The notes under the pieces are model-generated. The model searched no databases. It saw only the letters and a program-made list of their open reading frames with translations, and was not told where the DNA came from. Both the position numbers and the translations under genes were made by a program. Of a stretch of 64,000 nucleotides of DNA, positions 16,243-25,914 are shown piece after piece; position 1 is the stretch's first letter, and every line of letters starts with the position of its first letter. The stretch comes from Lichenicoccus sp964246745 (GTDB lineage Bacteria; Pseudomonadota; Alphaproteobacteria; Acetobacterales; Acetobacteraceae): positions 1 to 64,000 of the forward strand of contig CAXTRK010000014.1 of assembly GCA_964246745.1 (NCBI GenBank), read 5' to 3'.

Positions 16243-17537
16243 CGGTGCCAAGCTCAAAAAGTCATGGTTTCCAAAGGCGAGCCTTTGGCGGGGCTTGGGG
16301 CGGAGCCCCGATCTTCGCCGCGCTGCCCTGGGCATTGGTGATAATCGCGTCGATCGCGGCGCCGTTCTTGCTGAGCAGCGGCTTCGGCCTGACGCTGCTC
16401 TGCCGGATGGGTGTGGCGATCGTCTTCGCGTTGTCGTTCAACATGCTGCTCGGCGAGGGCGGCATGCTGGATTTCGGCCATGCGGTGTTCCTGGGTTTCG
16501 GCGGCTATGCCGCGATGCAGCTTATGCGCGCCGCCGGTCACGGCTGGTGGATCCCCGCGCCGCTGCTGCCGTTGGGTGGCGCCGTGGGCGGCCTGATCGC
16601 GGCGGCGCTGGCTGGCTGGGTCGCGACCAGGCGGGGCGGCACGGCGTTCGCGATGATCACGCTGGGGCTTGCCGAACTGTTCGCCGCGGTCGTGCTGATG
16701 TTTCCCTCTGTGTTCGGCGGCGAAGAGGGCATCGACGGCGATCGCTCGAGCGGGCCGAAGTTCTTCGGCATCGATTTCGGCAGCCAGTTCCATGTCTATT
16801 TCCTGATCGCGGCCTGGGCGGTGGTGTGCGCGTTCCTGATGTGGCGCTATACCAGGACGCCGCTCGGTCGGCTGGCTTGCGCAGTCCGCGACAACCCGGA
16901 GCGGGTCGGCTTCATCGGCTACGATCCGGCGAAAATCCGGTTTCTGGTGTTTCTCCTGTCAGGACTGTTCGCCGGGGTCGCGGGCGGGCTCCAGGCGTTG
17001 AACGACGAGATCGCGACCTCGACCAATATCTCGTCCGAGGCGTCCGGAGCGGTGCTGCTGATGACCTTCATCGGCGGGGTGGGCACGTTCTGGGGACCGG
17101 TGCTGGGCGCGATCCTGGTCACCTTCCTGCAGGTGATGCTGTCGACGATCACCAATGCCTGGCAGCTTTATGACGGGCTGCTGTTCATGGCCTTCGTGAT
17201 CTGGGCGCCGGGTGGGCTGTCCGGGATCATTCTCGCCCATACGCCGCTGATCCGCAGCGGCCGGATGGGGACAGTGCTGCCGTCCTATCTGACCCAGGTG
17301 CCGGGACTGGCGCTGGTGCTGGGCGGTGTGGTGTTGCTGGCCGAACTCGCCTACCGGCTGCAGGCCGCGCGCGACGGGCTTGCGGTGACTTCGCTGCTGG
17401 GGATGGCGGCGCATCCGCACGCGGCCTGGCAATGGGCGATCGGCGCCGGGCTTTTCCTGGGGGGTGCGGCACTCCTGCGCCGGACCTGGCCGGTGGCGCG
17501 GGCGCGTTGGCAGGCGCAGTTGGCGGGCTCGTCGTGA
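16239..17537 (+). CDS. livM: Branched-chain amino-acid-type ABC permease LivM with repeat-derived N-terminus
   Basis: A 432-residue permease partner of LivH. GTG 16239 overlaps the livH stop (GTGTGA); GTG 16245 is an alternative. Codons about 9-24 lie in a dispersed two-hairpin repeat and read HGFQRRAFGGAWGGAPI before the first helix (ALPWALVIIASIAAPFLL). The body has the LivM motifs LGEGGMLDFGHAVFLGFGG and GVGTFWGPVLGAILV. About 100 extra residues after the permease core add two helices. It overlaps livG by a GTGA junction. Confidence 0.92.
   Translation: MTVPSSKSHGFQRRAFGGAWGGAPIFAALPWALVIIASIAAPFLLSSGFGLTLLCRMGVAIVFALSFNMLLGEGGMLDFGHAVFLGFGGYAAMQLMRAAGHGWWIPAPLLPLGGAVGGLIAAALAGWVATRRGGTAFAMITLGLAELFAAVVLMFPSVFGGEEGIDGDRSSGPKFFGIDFGSQFHVYFLIAAWAVVCAFLMWRYTRTPLGRLACAVRDNPERVGFIGYDPAKIRFLVFLLSGLFAGVAGGLQALNDEIATSTNISSEASGAVLLMTFIGGVGTFWGPVLGAILVTFLQVMLSTITNAWQLYDGLLFMAFVIWAPGGLSGIILAHTPLIRSGRMGTVLPSYLTQVPGLALVLGGVVLLAELAYRLQAARDGLAVTSLLGMAAHPHAAWQWAIGAGLFLGGAALLRRTWPVARARWQAQLAGSS
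16264..16309. repeat. Two-hairpin dispersed repeat, copy B (inside livM)
   Basis: Hairpin 1 CCAAAGG-CGAG-CCTTTGG (16271-16288) is identical to copy A; hairpin 2 is GGGGC-GGA-GCCCC (16297-16309). It shares the leading ATGGTTTCC with copy A. It lies in frame within the start of livM. Confidence 0.82.
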
Positions 17538-18285
17538 CGTCGGCGCTCAGCGTGCGCGGCGTGCGCAAGAGCTTCGGCGCCACCGAAATCATCAAGGGGG
17601 CCGACCTTGAAGTCGCCGCAGGCGAGCGGCATGCGGTGATCGGGCCGAACGGCGCGGGCAAGAGCACGTTGTTCCATCTGGTGAGCGGGCGGTTTGCGCC
17701 CGATGCCGGCACGATCCTGCTGCACGGGCGGGATATCACCGGGCTGCCGCCGTTTGTGATCAGCAGGCGTGGGTTGTCGCGTTCGTTCCAGGTCACGTCG
17801 CTGTTCCCGCGCATGACGGTGCTGGAGAATTTGCGCAACGCGGCGATGCGGGCGATGGGAGCGGGGCACTGCTTCTGGCGCTCGGTCGATGTCTATGGCT
17901 CGCTGCGGTCGCGCACCGAGGAGATGCTGGAACTGACCGATCTCGCGCATAAGCGGGAGGTGCTGGCGGGGGCGCTTGCCTATGCCGACCAGCGGGCGCT
18001 CGAGATTGGGGTTGCGGTGGCGTGCGGCGCCTCGACGGTGCTGCTCGACGAGCCGACGGCGGGGATGAGCCGCGCCGAGACAGAGCAGGCGACAGCCCTG
18101 ATCCGTCGCGTGACGGAAGGCCGGACGCTGGTGATGATCGAGCACGATCTGGGTGTCGTGTTCGATCTCGCGGACCGGATCACGGTGATGGCGGACGGGC
18201 AGGTGATCGCCTCCGGGCGGCCCGCCGAAGTGCGTGGCGACAAAGCGGTGCGCGCGGCCTATCTGGGGACGGCGGCGGACACGCT

Positions 18286-18292
<7 letters not shown>
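17534..18292 (+). CDS. livG: ABC ATPase LivG
   Basis: A 252-residue nucleotide-binding subunit. Walker A GPNGAGKST is intact and Walker B reads VLLDEPTAGM. The signature region is atypical: LAYADQRALEIGVAVACGAS, a form common in LivG-like ATPases of this class. GTG 17534 overlaps the livM stop (GTGA) and is preferred to the longer upstream frame, which runs through livM. Confidence 0.93.
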
Positions 18293-18990
<698 letters not shown>

Positions 18991-19003
18991 TAGGATTCGC
19001 AAG

Positions 19004-20200
19004 ATGAGCGATGCGGCTGCGTCGATGCTTCCCGCCGACCGCGAGCATGCCGTCCTGCTCGGCCGGGTGTTTGATCCTGCCTGTGGCGGCCCGTGCCTTG
19101 TGCATGTCCGCGGCGACCGTCTGGTCGACGTGACCCGGGCGGGACCCACGCTGTCGCTGCTGCTGGAGCAGGAGGACCCGGCCTCGCTGATCGCCGCGAT
19201 GCCGGACACCGGCGGCTGGCCGCTCAAGCAGGTGATCGAGCAAAGCCTGACGCCGGGCAATGAGGGGGTCAGGCTGCTGGCGCCGTGCGATCTGCAGGTG
19301 ATCAAGGCGTGCGGCGTCACCTTCGCCGACAGCATGATCGAACGCGTGATCGAGGAGCGCGCGCGCGGCAATCCCGAAGGTGCTGCGTCCTTGCGCGCGC
19401 AGCTTGCGCAGTCGGTGGGAGCGGCGGCCCTGTCGGATCTCCGTCCCGGCTCGCCCGAGGCGGGCCGCGCCAAGCAAGCGCTGATCAAGGCAGGATTATG
19501 GTCGCAATATCTCGAGGTCGGAATCGGACCGGATGCCGAGATATTCACCAAAGCTCCGGTGCTGTCGTCAGTTGGTTTTGGCGCCGAGATCGGCATTCTT
19601 CGAGCCTCAGCCTGGAACAATCCGGAACCCGAATTGGTGCTGGCGATCGACTCCCAGGGCCTGATCAAGGGGGCGGCGCTCGGCAACGACGTCAATCTGC
19701 GCGACATCGAGGGGCGCAGCGCGCTGCTGTTGGGAAAGGCCAAGGACAATAACGCATCCTGCGCGATCGGGCCGTTCGTCCGCCTGTTCGACGCGCATTT
19801 CGGTATCGAACAGGTGCGCACGCTGGATCTCACGCTCGATGTTTACGGCAAGGATGACGGATTTCATCTGCACGGCGACAGCACGATGCGCCGCATCAGC
19901 CGCGATCCCGCGACGCTGGTTGCCCAGACGGTGGGCGCGCATCATCACTATCCGGACGGCTTCATGCTGTTTCTCGGCACCCTGTTCGCGCCAACCCAGG
20001 ATCGCGGCGAGCCCGGCAGCGGCTTCACCCACAGGCTTGGAGACCGGGTCGAGATTGCATCGGCGCTGCTCGGCCGGCTGATCAATCAGGTCAACCACTC
20101 GGAAGCCGCGCCGCAGTGGGCGTTTGGCATCGGCCGGCTGATGGCTAACCTCGCCGGGCGCGGATTGCTGGGGGAGGCGCCGGCGTGGCCGATCGCCTAG
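19004..20200 (+). CDS. FAH-family sugar-acid dehydratase-like protein (XylX type)
   Basis: A 398-residue fumarylacetoacetate-hydrolase-fold protein. Length, the N-terminal region (REHAVLLGRVFDP) and the C-terminal region (TLFAPTQDRGEPGSGFTH) resemble the 2-keto-3-deoxy-pentonate dehydratases such as Caulobacter XylX, rather than fumarylacetoacetase. It starts 13 bases after livF. A pentose ABC transporter two genes downstream supports a role in sugar-acid breakdown. A 2-keto-3-deoxy-arabinonate substrate is equally possible. Confidence 0.75.
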   Translation: MSDAAASMLPADREHAVLLGRVFDPACGGPCLVHVRGDRLVDVTRAGPTLSLLLEQEDPASLIAAMPDTGGWPLKQVIEQSLTPGNEGVRLLAPCDLQVIKACGVTFADSMIERVIEERARGNPEGAASLRAQLAQSVGAAALSDLRPGSPEAGRAKQALIKAGLWSQYLEVGIGPDAEIFTKAPVLSSVGFGAEIGILRASAWNNPEPELVLAIDSQGLIKGAALGNDVNLRDIEGRSALLLGKAKDNNASCAIGPFVRLFDAHFGIEQVRTLDLTLDVYGKDDGFHLHGDSTMRRISRDPATLVAQTVGAHHHYPDGFMLFLGTLFAPTQDRGEPGSGFTHRLGDRVEIASALLGRLINQVNHSEAAPQWAFGIGRLMANLAGRGLLGEAPAWPIA

Positions 20201-21162
20201 AGGCGCCCTCCGGATGCGCTGTGACCGTGGTCTTCGCGACCCGCAATCGTGCGCAAGCCCTTGGCATGGTGCTGGAGAGTTTTGCCGGGCTGATTGCTCC
20301 GGATGGCGGCTGGAAGCTGGTTGTCGTCGATAATGGCAGCACGGACGAGACGTCTGGACTGCTCCGTTCTTACGCGGGCAGGCTGCCGGTGACCGTGCTG
20401 TCCGAACCCAAAGCGGGGAAAAATCGCGCGCTGAATGCCGCACTTCCATGTCTCGACGGCGGACTGGTGGTGCTGACCGATGACGACGTGCTGCCCCGGC
20501 CGGACTGGCTGTGCTGCTTGCAGCGGGCGGCGATCGAGCATCCGGAGGCATCGGTGTTCGGCGGCACCATCGTGCCGCATTGGAGCCAGCCCAAGCCGGC
20601 CTGGCTCGCGGAACGCGCGGTGCCGTTTACCGTGCTCTATTCGCAGCAGCAGCGCGCCTCCGGTCCGTGCTCCTATGATGCCATCTTCGGCCCTAACATG
20701 GCGGTGCGCAGCAGCGTGTTCGGAGCTGGTTTTCGCTTCGCCGAGGATGTCGGGCCGAACGAGACACGGTCCATGTATGCCATGGGCAGCGAGACCGAGT
20801 TCCTGCGGCGCGTGGAGGCTGCCGGCCATACCAGTTGGTTCGCGGCCGACGCCGTGGTCGGGCACGTCATCCGGCCCGAGCAGACTGAGGAGCGCTGGAT
20901 TCTACAGCGCGGCTACCGCTATGGCTCCGGCGAAGGGTTCAACTATGTTGCCGCCAATCCCGGTCTTGGCGGAGCCCTGGCCTGGCTGCCGCCGCGAGCC
21001 CGGCTTTGGCTGCGTGCCGCCATCTTCAGTGCCGCATCAAAGGTGGTGGCGCCCATCCCGCGCAGCGCGTGGAGGCTCAAGATCCGCTACCAGGCACGCG
21101 TCGTCGCCGGCGCCCGGGACCGGCTGCGCGAGACCTTGCGCAACCGGGGCGCGATCGCTTGA
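20185..21162 (+). CDS. Family 2 glycosyltransferase
   Basis: A 325-residue GT-A enzyme. VTVVFATRNRAQAL and VVVDNGSTDETSG are the GT2 opening motifs, and LTDDDVLPRPDWL carries the DxD-type metal site. The start GTG 20185 overlaps the FAH gene by 16 bases with GGGGGAGG upstream. The C-terminal part has a hydrophobic amphipathic segment, so it may sit on the membrane. A glycosyltransferase inside a sugar uptake run is unexpected. Confidence 0.88.
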   Translation: MADRLEAPSGCAVTVVFATRNRAQALGMVLESFAGLIAPDGGWKLVVVDNGSTDETSGLLRSYAGRLPVTVLSEPKAGKNRALNAALPCLDGGLVVLTDDDVLPRPDWLCCLQRAAIEHPEASVFGGTIVPHWSQPKPAWLAERAVPFTVLYSQQQRASGPCSYDAIFGPNMAVRSSVFGAGFRFAEDVGPNETRSMYAMGSETEFLRRVEAAGHTSWFAADAVVGHVIRPEQTEERWILQRGYRYGSGEGFNYVAANPGLGGALAWLPPRARLWLRAAIFSAASKVVAPIPRSAWRLKIRYQARVVAGARDRLRETLRNRGAIA

Positions 21163-22740
21163 ATGCGGCAACGTCGAGAAACGCTCAACGAGGAAACCGT
21201 GTCCAGCACTGAGTCCGCTCCCGTGTCTCCGGCGCTGGAAATGCGCGGCATATCCAAGACGTTCACCGGCGTGCGCGCCTTGCGAGACGTGAGTCTGCAA
21301 GCCTGGGGCGGTGAAATCCTGGCGTTGATGGGGGAGAACGGCGCCGGCAAATCGACCCTGATGAAGGTCCTGTCCGGAGCGCACCGCGCCGATCCCGGCG
21401 GCGAGATCCTGATCAACGGCAAGCCGGTCGCGATCGGCGGTCCACACGACGCGAAGGCGGCCGGGATCGCCATCATCTACCAGGAGCTGGCGCTCGCCCC
21501 GAATCTGACGGTCGCGGAGAACATCTATCTCGGCGCGGAGCTGACGCGTCCGGGCTTGCAGATCGACCGCAAGGCGATGCAGTCCGCGTGCGCGCCGATC
21601 CTCGATCGGCTTGGCGCGCCGTTCAGGCCGGGCACGCTGGTCGGCACCCTGTCGATCGCGGAACAGCAGATGGTCGAGATCGCGCGCGCCCTGCACGGCA
21701 AGAGCCGCATCCTGGTGCTCGATGAACCGACGACGGCGCTTTCCTCGCGCGAAACCGAGCAACTTTTTCGTCTCGTGCGCCAGCTCCGCTCCGAGGGCAT
21801 CGCGCTGATCTATATCAGCCATCGTATGGGCGAAGTCTATGAACTTGCCGACCGCGTCACCGTGCTGCGCGACGGCAGCTACGCGGGTTCGCTCGCGCGC
21901 GAGCAGATCAGCGCCGAGGCAATCGTGCGGATGATGGTCGGCCGCGACCTCTCAAGCTTCTATACCAAGCAGCACAATGCAGACGCGGTCCACCCGCACG
22001 TCGTGCTTGAAGTCGATGGCATCACCGATGGCGGCCGCAGGGTCAAGCCGTGCTCGTTCACACTCAACAAGGGCGAGGTGTTGGGGGTGGCGGGCCTGGT
22101 CGGCGCCGGGCGCACGGAACTCGCGCGCCTGATTTACGGCGCTGACCGCAAGGCGGCAGGCCAGGTGCGTCTGGAAGGCAACGCGGTGGTGATACGCAAT
22201 CCGGCGCAGGCGCTGGAGCAGGGCATTGCCTACCTCACCGAGGATCGCAAGGCGCTCGGCCTGTTCCTCGACATGTCGTGCGGCGCCAACATCAATCTCG
22301 GCGTCATCGCCCGCGACGCGCGGGCCGGCATGGTGCTTGATCAGAACCGCGGCCGCAGCCGGGCCAGCGAGGCGTTCCGCAATCTGCGCGTGCGTGCCGC
22401 GAGCGCGCTGGTCGCGGTGGGAAGCCTGTCAGGTGGCAATCAGCAGAAGATTTTGCTGGCGCGGTTGCTGGAGACAGGCCCCAAGGTGCTGATCCTCGAC
22501 GAGCCGACGCGCGGCGTCGATGTCGGCGCGAAATCCGAGATCTACCGGATCATCGACGAGCTGGCCCGTCGTGGCATCGCCATCCTGGTGATCAGCTCGG
22601 AGCTGCCGGAGATCATCGGCATCTGCGACCGGGTCCTGGTGATGCGCGAAGGGCATATCGCGGGCCATGTCGGCGGTGCAGATGGGCCGCCGATCACTCA
22701 GGAAAACATCATGGCGCACGCCGCCGGAATGGCCGCCTAG
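21163..22740 (+). CDS. Sugar ABC transporter ATP-binding protein (RbsA/XylG type)
   Basis: A 525-residue protein with two fused ABC domains. The first has intact Walker A GENGAGKST and Walker B LVLDEPTTAL. The second has the degenerate P-loop GLVGAGRTE that is usual in RbsA-type proteins, plus LSGGNQQKILLARLL and LILDEPTRGVDVG. The first ATG immediately follows the glycosyltransferase stop; GTG 21199 is an alternative. Together with the next two genes it forms a complete monosaccharide importer. Confidence 0.93.
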   Translation: MRQRRETLNEETVSSTESAPVSPALEMRGISKTFTGVRALRDVSLQAWGGEILALMGENGAGKSTLMKVLSGAHRADPGGEILINGKPVAIGGPHDAKAAGIAIIYQELALAPNLTVAENIYLGAELTRPGLQIDRKAMQSACAPILDRLGAPFRPGTLVGTLSIAEQQMVEIARALHGKSRILVLDEPTTALSSRETEQLFRLVRQLRSEGIALIYISHRMGEVYELADRVTVLRDGSYAGSLAREQISAEAIVRMMVGRDLSSFYTKQHNADAVHPHVVLEVDGITDGGRRVKPCSFTLNKGEVLGVAGLVGAGRTELARLIYGADRKAAGQVRLEGNAVVIRNPAQALEQGIAYLTEDRKALGLFLDMSCGANINLGVIARDARAGMVLDQNRGRSRASEAFRNLRVRAASALVAVGSLSGGNQQKILLARLLETGPKVLILDEPTRGVDVGAKSEIYRIIDELARRGIAILVISSELPEIIGICDRVLVMREGHIAGHVGGADGPPITQENIMAHAAGMAA

Positions 22741-22750
22741 GGGCAGACCC

Positions 22751-23809
22751 ATGCAGCAGCTCGATCCAGCCGCGACAACGCCGCAAGCAGCGATCGCCGC
22801 GGTCGATCCGCAAGCCCTCGGAGGCTCGGGCCTCTCCGCCCGCCAGGTGCGGATACGCGCCCTCCTGCAAGGCGCCGGCATGTTGCCGGTGCTGATCATC
22901 CTGGCACTCGGCTTCCACTTTCTCGGCGGCTACCGTTTTCTGACCGCGCAGAACCTCTCGATCGTGGCGCAGCAGGCCGCGATCAACACCGTGCTCGGCT
23001 CCGGCATGACCTTCGTGATCCTGACCGGCGGCATCGATCTTTCGGTGGGTTCGATCCTTGCGGCGTCGGCGATGGGCGCCCTGATCGCCTCGCTCTGGCC
23101 GATCGCGCACGGGCTGCTGGCAATTCCGGTGTGCCTCGGCATCGGGCTCGGCTTCGGCCTGGTCAATGGCGCGCTGATCGCCTACGGCAATCTGCCGCCC
23201 TTCATCGTGACGTTGGGCTCGCTCACCGCGGTACGCGGCCTGGCCCGGCTGATGGGCGCCGACAACACCATCTTCAACCCGAATTTGAACTACGCCTGGA
23301 TCGGCAATGACGGGATCACCGTCGCGGGCGCGCTGATTCCGTGGCTCGCCATCATCGCGCTCGCTGTGATCCTGCTGTCCTGGTTCGTGCTCCGTCGCAC
23401 CGTGCTCGGCGTGCGGATTTACGCGGTCGGCGGCAATCCGGCGGCGGCGCGGCTGTCGGGCATCAACGTTCCCGGCATCCTGCTGTTCGTCTATGCGCTG
23501 TCCGGCACGCTGGCGGGCCTCGGCGGCGTGATGTCATCTGCCCGGCTCTACGCCGCCAACGGCCTGCAGCTTGGACAGAGCTACGAACTCGACGCGATCG
23601 CGGCTGTGATCCTGGGCGGCACCTCCTTTGTCGGCGGCGTCGGTTCGATCTGGGGCACGCTGATCGGCGCGCTGATCATCGCCGTGCTGACCAACGGCCT
23701 GATCCTGGTCGGCGTCTCGGATATCTGGCAGTTCATCGTCAAGGGGCTGGTCATTATCGGCGCCGTGGCCCTCGACCGCTTCCGTCAGCAGGGCGGCGCG
23801 CGAACCTAG
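22751..23809 (+). CDS. Sugar ABC transporter permease (RbsC/XylH type)
   Basis: A 352-residue permease of the ribose/xylose family. The hallmark GMTFVILTGGIDLSVGSILA is present, and about ten hydrophobic segments follow. ATG 22751 is 10 bases after the ATPase stop and fits the family N-terminus; the longer frame overlaps the ATPase gene. Confidence 0.93.
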   Translation: MQQLDPAATTPQAAIAAVDPQALGGSGLSARQVRIRALLQGAGMLPVLIILALGFHFLGGYRFLTAQNLSIVAQQAAINTVLGSGMTFVILTGGIDLSVGSILAASAMGALIASLWPIAHGLLAIPVCLGIGLGFGLVNGALIAYGNLPPFIVTLGSLTAVRGLARLMGADNTIFNPNLNYAWIGNDGITVAGALIPWLAIIALAVILLSWFVLRRTVLGVRIYAVGGNPAAARLSGINVPGILLFVYALSGTLAGLGGVMSSARLYAANGLQLGQSYELDAIAAVILGGTSFVGGVGSIWGTLIGALIIAVLTNGLILVGVSDIWQFIVKGLVIIGAVALDRFRQQGGART

Positions 23810-23826
23810 TGCAAGGAAACGTCTCG

Positions 23827-24771
23827 ATGCTCAGCAAAAGCCTGCTTGCCGCCGCCGCGATCGGCCTCGCCGCCACGATCTCCAACTCGGGTCCGGCCTC
23901 GGCAAAGACGCTGGGATCCGTGGGCGTCACTCTGGGGTCGCTCGGCAACCCATACTTCGTGGCGCTCACCAAGGGCGTGACCCATGCGGCACGGGCGATC
24001 AATCCGAGCGTTCGGGTCATCGCTGTTTCCGCGGATTACGACCTCAACAAGCAATTTACCCAGGTCGACAACTTCATCGCCTCCGGCGTCAACGTCATCA
24101 TCCTGAACGCGGTCGATCCGAATGCCATCCTGCCGGCGATCAAGCGCGCGCAAAAGGCCGGCATCATTGTCGTCGCCGCCGATGTCAGCGCCAACGGCGC
24201 CAACGCAACGGTGGAGACCAACAATGTCGAGGCCGGCCGTATGTCCTGCGAGGCCCTGGTCCGCGATATCGGCGGCAAGGGCAACGTCATCATCGAGAAC
24301 GGCCCGCAGGTTTCCGCCGTCACCGACCGCGTCAAGGGCTGCAGGGAAACGCTGGCCCAGCATCCCGATGTCAAGCTGCTCTCGTCGGATCAGAACGGCA
24401 AAGGCTCGCGCGACGGCGGCCTCGCGGTGATGCAAGGATACTTGATCCGCTATCCGGACATCGCCGGCGTGTTCACCATCAACGACCCGCAGGCGATCGG
24501 CTCCGAACTCGCGGCCAAGCAGGAGCACCGCACCAACCTGGTTATCACCTCGGTTGATGGCTCGCCCGACATCGTCTCCGCGATCAAGGCGCCGGACGCG
24601 CTGATCAAGGCTTCCGCCTCGCAAGATCCGTACACCATGGGCGAACTGGCGCTGAAAGCCGGCGACGGCATCATGAACGGCCATTCGCCCGCGCAGAAAA
24701 TCACCCTGATGGCTCCCAAGCTGATCACCAAGCGGACCGTCGGCAGCTACACCGGTTGGACGCAGCACTGA
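23827..24771 (+). CDS. Sugar ABC substrate-binding protein (RbsB-like)
   Basis: A 314-residue periplasmic type I binding protein. The signal peptide (MLSKSLLAAAAIGLAATI) ends near ASAKT. Binding motifs are LGSLGNPYFVALTKG and ILNAVDPNAILPAIKRAQ, as in ribose/xylose binding proteins. Start ATG 23827 lies 17 bases after the permease. It is last in the run that begins at 14071. Confidence 0.92.
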   Translation: MLSKSLLAAAAIGLAATISNSGPASAKTLGSVGVTLGSLGNPYFVALTKGVTHAARAINPSVRVIAVSADYDLNKQFTQVDNFIASGVNVIILNAVDPNAILPAIKRAQKAGIIVVAADVSANGANATVETNNVEAGRMSCEALVRDIGGKGNVIIENGPQVSAVTDRVKGCRETLAQHPDVKLLSSDQNGKGSRDGGLAVMQGYLIRYPDIAGVFTINDPQAIGSELAAKQEHRTNLVITSVDGSPDIVSAIKAPDALIKASASQDPYTMGELALKAGDGIMNGHSPAQKITLMAPKLITKRTVGSYTGWTQH

Positions 24772-24782
24772 ACGCGACGCGC

Positions 24783-24822
24783 TTGCAAACACGCCTCTGG
24801 TCGATTATGACTACAGTAGTCA
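24783..24822 (+). promoter_or_regulatory. Promoter and operator of the Phd/VapC system
   Basis: TTGCAA (24783-24788) and TATGAC (24806-24811) are 17 bases apart. The -10 overlaps a perfect 15-base palindrome TGACTACAGTAGTCA (24808-24822). Antitoxins of the Phd/YefM family repress their own promoters by binding such palindromes, so this is very likely the autoregulatory site. Confidence 0.6.
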
Positions 24823-24852
24823 CTTCGAAGCGATCCGATGGGAGGCGATCAG

Positions 24853-25092
24853 ATGCATGAGCTTCAACTTCGGGACGCCAAGGCGACCTTGTCGGCGGTG
24901 ATCGACCAGGCACGCCAAGGTGAACCGGCGATTATCACCCGGCATGGCAGGCGCGAAGCGGTGGTGCTCAGCTTCGAGGAATGGCAGCGCCTGTCCAATG
25001 TGCCGTCATTCGGCCGGCTGTTGATGGAAGCTCCGCTCGGCGCGGCGGATTTGCCAAGACGGCAACAAGGGCTGCGGGAGACCGATTTCTAA
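24853..25092 (+). CDS. Phd/YefM-family antitoxin
   Basis: A 79-residue antitoxin. MHELQLRDAKATLSAVIDQA and GEPAIITRHGRREAVVLSFEEW are Phd/YefM signatures. ATG 24853 is chosen over 24838 because GGGAGG lies at good spacing before it. It should bind both DNA and the VapC toxin downstream, but the usual tight coupling to the toxin gene is broken by a 170-base gap. Confidence 0.88.
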   Translation: MHELQLRDAKATLSAVIDQARQGEPAIITRHGRREAVVLSFEEWQRLSNVPSFGRLLMEAPLGAADLPRRQQGLRETDF

Positions 25093-25129
25093 GTGCCGTC
25101 TGACAATTCTACTACACTGGCCATCCGAC

Positions 25130-25225
25130 GCACCTGCCTGCGCTTCCGGTGCTCACGGGCAGACGCCCGCGCCGCTCCGGTTCTCGCCACGTCCCCCGGA
25201 TCGGCAGGCTAACGCCTGCCTCTGG
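25130..25225. repeat. Hairpin-rich insert between antitoxin and toxin
   Basis: Two perfect hairpins: CGGGC-AGAC-GCCCG (25156-25169) and GGCAGGC-TAAC-GCCTGCC (25203-25220). The insert separates two genes that normally overlap or abut. No ORF of its own; borders are estimated. It may be a REP-like unit. Confidence 0.45.
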
Positions 25226-25262
25226 CTCAGCGCAGCGAATTCTCAAACGGGCACCAAGCACA

Positions 25263-25733
25263 TTGTACCTGGTCGATACCAACGTCCTGTCGGCAGGCTC
25301 GCCCACCAAGGCCGTGGCACCCGGAGACCTGCTGGCCTGGATGGACCGCAACAGCGCCGGGCTCTATCTGTCGGTGATCACCGTGGCGGAAATCGAAGAC
25401 GGCATTGCCAAAAGCCGCAGGCAGGGTGCGCTTCGCAAGGCAGACCGCCTTGCGGCATGGCTGGAGACGTTACTGCATCTCTACAGCGTGCGTATCCTTC
25501 CTCTGGATATCCCGACTTCCCGTCTGCTTGGAAAACTTTCGGATCAGGCGCGTGCGCGAGGACAGACACCCGGTTTGGCTGACCTCGCCATTGCCGCCAC
25601 GGCTCAAAGCCGCGGCTTCACGGTGTTGACGCGAAACCTGCGCCATTTCGACATGCTTGCGTTGCCAGCGCTTGATCCTTTCGCGGAATTGCCGGCGGAT
25701 TGCGTGATACCGCTCTCAGCTCGCCCAGTATAA
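25263..25733 (+). CDS. vapC: VapC/FitB-type PIN-domain toxin
   Basis: A 156-residue PIN ribonuclease, if started at TTG 25263, which reads (M)YLVDTNVLSAGSP, the canonical PIN start with the first catalytic Asp. Other acidic residues lie in VAEIEDGIAKSR and GLADLAIAATA. A longer frame from GTG 25149 would add 38 residues encoded by the hairpin insert. Without an obvious ribosome site its expression may be reduced. It probably cleaves RNA and is held by the upstream antitoxin. Confidence 0.82.
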   Translation: MYLVDTNVLSAGSPTKAVAPGDLLAWMDRNSAGLYLSVITVAEIEDGIAKSRRQGALRKADRLAAWLETLLHLYSVRILPLDIPTSRLLGKLSDQARARGQTPGLADLAIAATAQSRGFTVLTRNLRHFDMLALPALDPFAELPADCVIPLSARPV

Positions 25734-25914
25734 ACCCGTTCCGTGGGCTTCCAGCGTTGCCGGGTACGCATAATGCACGATCATACCTCCAAATCGGTGT
25801 GAGTGAGGCTCAGGCATGGACTTGCTCAATCAGACGGTTCTGCTACCATATGTAATACAAAATCATAAAGAAGCGGCAGCTTGCTTCCTACACTCAGGTT
25901 GATGGAGGCAGACG

